Of a stretch of DNA of 64,000 bases, positions 61,244-64,000 are shown one piece after another. The position numbers were made by a program, and so were the translations under genes. Every line of letters begins with the position of its first letter. The stretch's first letter is position 1. Source of the DNA: Chitinophaga hostae (GTDB lineage Bacteria; Bacteroidota; Bacteroidia; Chitinophagales; Chitinophagaceae); contig NZ_JAGTXB010000005.1 in assembly GCF_018224885.1 (NCBI RefSeq), forward strand, positions 124,001 through 188,000, written 5' to 3'. The notes beneath the pieces were generated by a model. It searched no databases and was not told the origin of the DNA. It saw only the letters and a program-made list of their open reading frames with translations.

Positions 61244-64000
61244 TTAAAAGGCGTAAGTGAAAGAGAGATTATAAAAGCGTCCGGTATTATATTTCAGGAA
61301 GATGTTATCTCCCTCTCCATATTTACCATTGGCTGATTTCATATCTTCCCGGTCATATTTGTAATTATCGTTGTTATCTTCTGCCTGCCGGTAGGCCTGG
61401 TCTAACAGGTTCTGTATCGTAAATTTCATTTGCAGCGAATGATAAAGGCGCTGTGTGAAGGAAAGATCTACCAGGTGGCGGGGCAGTTCAAGGATACTTG
61501 GTCGGGTGGAGTACACACCTGCGGCGGACCCTGCTGAATCTCTCCGCGCACGGTCAATATTGCGTGGACTTACCGCATAGATGCTGGTGCCACTTACGTT
61601 ATAAATAAGCCCGATCTTTGTGCCCAGCCCTGCATTTTCGTAGTAGAGCCCTGCATTCAGTACATAAGGAGCTTGTCCCTGTAATGGTCTGCCATGGAGA
61701 TTTCCCGGTTCGAAAAAGGAATTTTCCACTGCTACATGGTTGTAAATTTCACTCTTTATCAGGGCGCCATTGATATTAACAGATAGCCGCCGGAAAATGC
61801 GGCCGGGAATAAAAGAAAGGCTCTTTCTGATTTCCGCTTCCAGGCCATATACTTTTGCCTGATCCGGATTATAGAAACTGATGCTGGTATAGTTATACCT
61901 ATCATAACTATTTACATCATACCGGTACCGTTCGATGGGTTTTTGAATGTGCTTATAAAAGACCCCGATATTAAACATCTCATTATTTTCCCTATTCCGG
62001 GGATACCATTCCAGTCGCAGATCATAGTTATCGATGGTGGCCGATACCAGTTGTGCGTTACCTGACACCACTTCCTGGGCAATATAATCCTGTTCAGAAA
62101 AGGGGCTTAATTCTTTGAAGTCCGGCCGGTTTACGGTTCGTCCGTATCCACCCCGTATGACTAGCTCTTTCAGGGGGGTATACATGATATTGACAGATGG
62201 CAGGATATTAGTTTTTTCCAGGGTGGTGGCCACCGGTAACACAAATCCACCTGTGCTGATAGCCGCAGATACACGCTGACGATTGTATTCGAGACGTACA
62301 CCCGCATTGACGATCAGTTTTCCATTCAGCGGATGCCAGTCGGTCATCACATAACCACTATTGTTTTGTTCGCTGCCTGCATAGCCATCTACCGGGGTGG
62401 TAGCGTCGTAGAGTTCCAGCCCGCTGCCATCGTTGCGGAAATGGTGCAGGCTCCAGAGTTTTGGAAGATCAGATTCCCGCCAGAAAACAAGATCCTGGTT
62501 GTTGTCTACAGGATCGGAAGGTTGTTCTTCTGGTTTGTCGGAGGTTGGAATAATGGTTCTGCCGCCTACACCATAGCGGTTCACCTTAAAATAGCGGCGG
62601 GCTACTTCGCGGCTGCGAAAGAGATGGTAGGTGCCTAGCTTGAAGGACGTATTCCGTATGGGGGTGAACGTTATATCGGCGGCGGCATTCATAGTTTGTT
62701 GCTGGCTTTGCTGAAAGAAGCGGCTCATCATCCCGTCGATAAGGTCTAGTGAACTATTAGCGTTGGAGCCCAGTGCCGTCCAGCGCAGGTCGGCTTGTTC
62801 GGCTTCCGTGTTATAAGCGCCGGAGCCGATATACAGGCGGTTGTAGTTCATCCGCCGCTGATCGGGGCGTTTGTCGAGGTAACTGGTATACCCCAAGTTC
62901 CAGGAAAACAAGGTGGCGCTGTCTGGTCGCAGGTAATGGGTACCGTTTAGGTTACCGGCATACAATAATCGCTGTTGAAAGCTATACACCACGGTTTTCG
63001 TTTGTCCATACAGCCAGGCATACGCATCATTTTTTTCCTTGATATTGCTGCTGGTCAGATTGCGGCCTTCATTCATAAAGAAGTTCTGAAAGGAAACATT
63101 ATGGTGGTTATTGAAGTGCAGCGTAAAATTCTGTAGCAGGTTAATACGAGCTATCTGGGTAGCCTGTTGCTCTATGCCGGTTTTATCATGTTCAGTGTAA
63201 ATAGAATGGATAGATCCATTGGTATTACCGGTTTGGCGGTACAAAGTATAACTCCGGTTATCCAGCTGATAGGTAAAAGACGTGAGGTTGTATAGGCGCC
63301 ATCTTCTCAGCTTGCAGTTGTCGAAATAATTAATATAGAACTGCAGATCGGGCAGGGCTTTTACTTTGTATAGGGAAAAATCAGGATTGAATCCACTGAT
63401 ACGTTCTGCTACTGGTTTGAGATTCACCAGGCCGCTTCCATCTTTCATGCTACCCATATTGGCAGGGAGTTTACGGGTGCCATCGTCAATGCCCAGCCAG
63501 TCTAGTTTTCCGCCTTTGTACTGCATCATGTTTTTACCTGTGGTACCTTCCCGGTAAGAGAGTTGCAGGCCCACATCCAGATGACGCACCGGTTTCGCAT
63601 TTTTGGTGAATACCTTAATAGCGCCACCGGCATAGTCACCGAAGAGATCCGCGGAAGGAGACTTGTAAACGAGTATGCGATCTATGATAGAAGCTGGCAG
63701 CAGGTCATAGGCAAATGCGCGGCTGTACAGTTCCGTAGAAGGAGCAATGTTGTTATTGAGATAAGTGGAATTATAGCGTTGTGCCATTCCCCTGATGACG
63801 ACAAACCGGTCATCTACTACTGATACACCGGCGATACGTTTAACTACTTCAGCAGCGCTGCGGTCCGCCGTTTTAATAATCTGTTCATTTGAAATACCGG
63901 ATACTACTGCATTTGACTTACGAATTTCGGTAAGCAGCTGGCTTTCTGTGGTATAGGTAACCGCTTTGATACGTTCTTTGCCTGCACTGATCACTACTCC
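61244..64000 (-). CDS. TonB-dependent outer-membrane receptor (partial, N-terminus outside window)
   Basis: At least 918 residues in view, open to the window edge; the apparent GTG start at 63994 is internal (VVISAGKERIKA reads on upstream). The plug domain shows SAAEVVKRIAGVSVVDDRFV, VIRGMAQRYNSTYLNNNIAP and PSADLFGDYAGGAIKVFTKN. The barrel runs to the C-terminal RFYNLSFTYAF. Barrel motifs such as LVIRGGYGRTVNRPDFKELS place it with the outer-membrane beta-barrel receptors of Bacteroidota that carry an N-terminal carboxypeptidase-like domain. The substrate is unknown. It heads an operon with two lipoproteins. Confidence 0.9.
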   Translation of the reverse strand, partial: GVVISAGKERIKAVTYTTESQLLTEIRKSNAVVSGISNEQIIKTADRSAAEVVKRIAGVSVVDDRFVVIRGMAQRYNSTYLNNNIAPSTELYSRAFAYDLLPASIIDRILVYKSPSADLFGDYAGGAIKVFTKNAKPVRHLDVGLQLSYREGTTGKNMMQYKGGKLDWLGIDDGTRKLPANMGSMKDGSGLVNLKPVAERISGFNPDFSLYKVKALPDLQFYINYFDNCKLRRWRLYNLTSFTYQLDNRSYTLYRQTGNTNGSIHSIYTEHDKTGIEQQATQIARINLLQNFTLHFNNHHNVSFQNFFMNEGRNLTSSNIKEKNDAYAWLYGQTKTVVYSFQQRLLYAGNLNGTHYLRPDSATLFSWNLGYTSYLDKRPDQRRMNYNRLYIGSGAYNTEAEQADLRWTALGSNANSSLDLIDGMMSRFFQQSQQQTMNAAADITFTPIRNTSFKLGTYHLFRSREVARRYFKVNRYGVGGRTIIPTSDKPEEQPSDPVDNNQDLVFWRESDLPKLWSLHHFRNDGSGLELYDATTPVDGYAGSEQNNSGYVMTDWHPLNGKLIVNAGVRLEYNRQRVSAAISTGGFVLPVATTLEKTNILPSVNIMYTPLKELVIRGGYGRTVNRPDFKELSPFSEQDYIAQEVVSGNAQLVSATIDNYDLRLEWYPRNRENNEMFNIGVFYKHIQKPIERYRYDVNSYDRYNYTSISFYNPDQAKVYGLEAEIRKSLSFIPGRIFRRLSVNINGALIKSEIYNHVAVENSFFEPGNLHGRPLQGQAPYVLNAGLYYENAGLGTKIGLIYNVSGTSIYAVSPRNIDRARRDSAGSAAGVYSTRPSILELPRHLVDLSFTQRLYHSLQMKFTIQNLLDQAYRQAEDNNDNYKYDREDMKSANGKYGEGDNIFLKYNTGRFYNLSFTYAF

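Noticed and set aside
1-64000. CRISPR array, rRNA genes or an insertion sequence with intact transposase
   Set aside because: No regularly spaced short repeats, no rRNA-like sequence and no transposase frame were seen on either strand.

Overview
The window looks like a chromosomal segment of a Chitinophaga-type soil bacterium (Bacteroidota, Chitinophagaceae). The evidence is a SusC/SusD pair, MacB/FtsX-type permeases of 790-800 residues, AT-rich promoters of the TAnnTTTG type, Bacteroidota-type tyrosine integrases with an N-terminal arm domain, an Ere-type esterase pair and many outer-membrane lipoproteins. No rRNA or CRISPR was seen. One tRNA gene, tRNA-Lys(TTT), is present.

Layout. 1-15 kb: a partial DUF2306 membrane protein, three large FtsX-type permeases (two with palindromic TGTCCG-N4-CGGACA sites upstream, one of these also with a sigma-54 promoter), an AI-2E-type transporter, a divergent HxlR regulator/quinone-oxidoreductase pair, a GNAT acetyltransferase, a DUF899 protein and a GlxA-type AraC regulator cut short at a perfect 22-bp hairpin beside a decayed permease tail. 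15-18 kb: an M1 peptidase and a fragment of an AlbA/RecG-like ATP-binding protein. 18-27 kb: a leftward urea-transport block (porin, urtA, B, C, D, E) followed by a NarX-like histidine kinase and a LuxR-type response regulator. 28-36 kb: a six-hairpin-like glycosidase facing a SusC/SusD pair, separated by a 230-nt giant hairpin. 35.7-38 kb: YccF, a YtxH-like protein, a double SnoaL protein and a YdeI protein frameshifted in a C7 tract.

38.1-54.5 kb is an accretion of integrative elements in the 3' end of tRNA-Lys. The 3' end of the tRNA is repeated at 50.53 and 52.69 kb. The first element (38.17-50.53 kb) carries the most interesting cargo, a leftward eight-gene operon: a C39-peptidase ABC exporter, an HlyD-type fusion protein, a Gly/Ser/Asn-rich protein with a double-glycine leader, two periplasmic erythromycin-esterase-like proteins (one lacking the catalytic residues), a two-domain GT25 glycosyltransferase, a GT11 fucosyltransferase and a GT14 transferase, with a second GT11 gene facing it. 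I read this as a candidate system for exporting, and perhaps glycosylating, a leader-processed protein. The second element holds a tyrosine recombinase and a broken second integrase. A possible third carries an AraC regulator, a VOC protein and an integrase tail.

54.5-58.6 kb: a divergent AraC regulator and alpha/beta hydrolase, then a graveyard of fragments (ECF sigma region 4, an SDR lacking its cofactor-binding N-terminus, a C5-methyltransferase N-terminus) and tiny membrane ORFs. 58.7-64 kb: a leftward operon of a TonB-dependent receptor (running off the window), a DUF4397 lipoprotein and a TIG-like lipoprotein.
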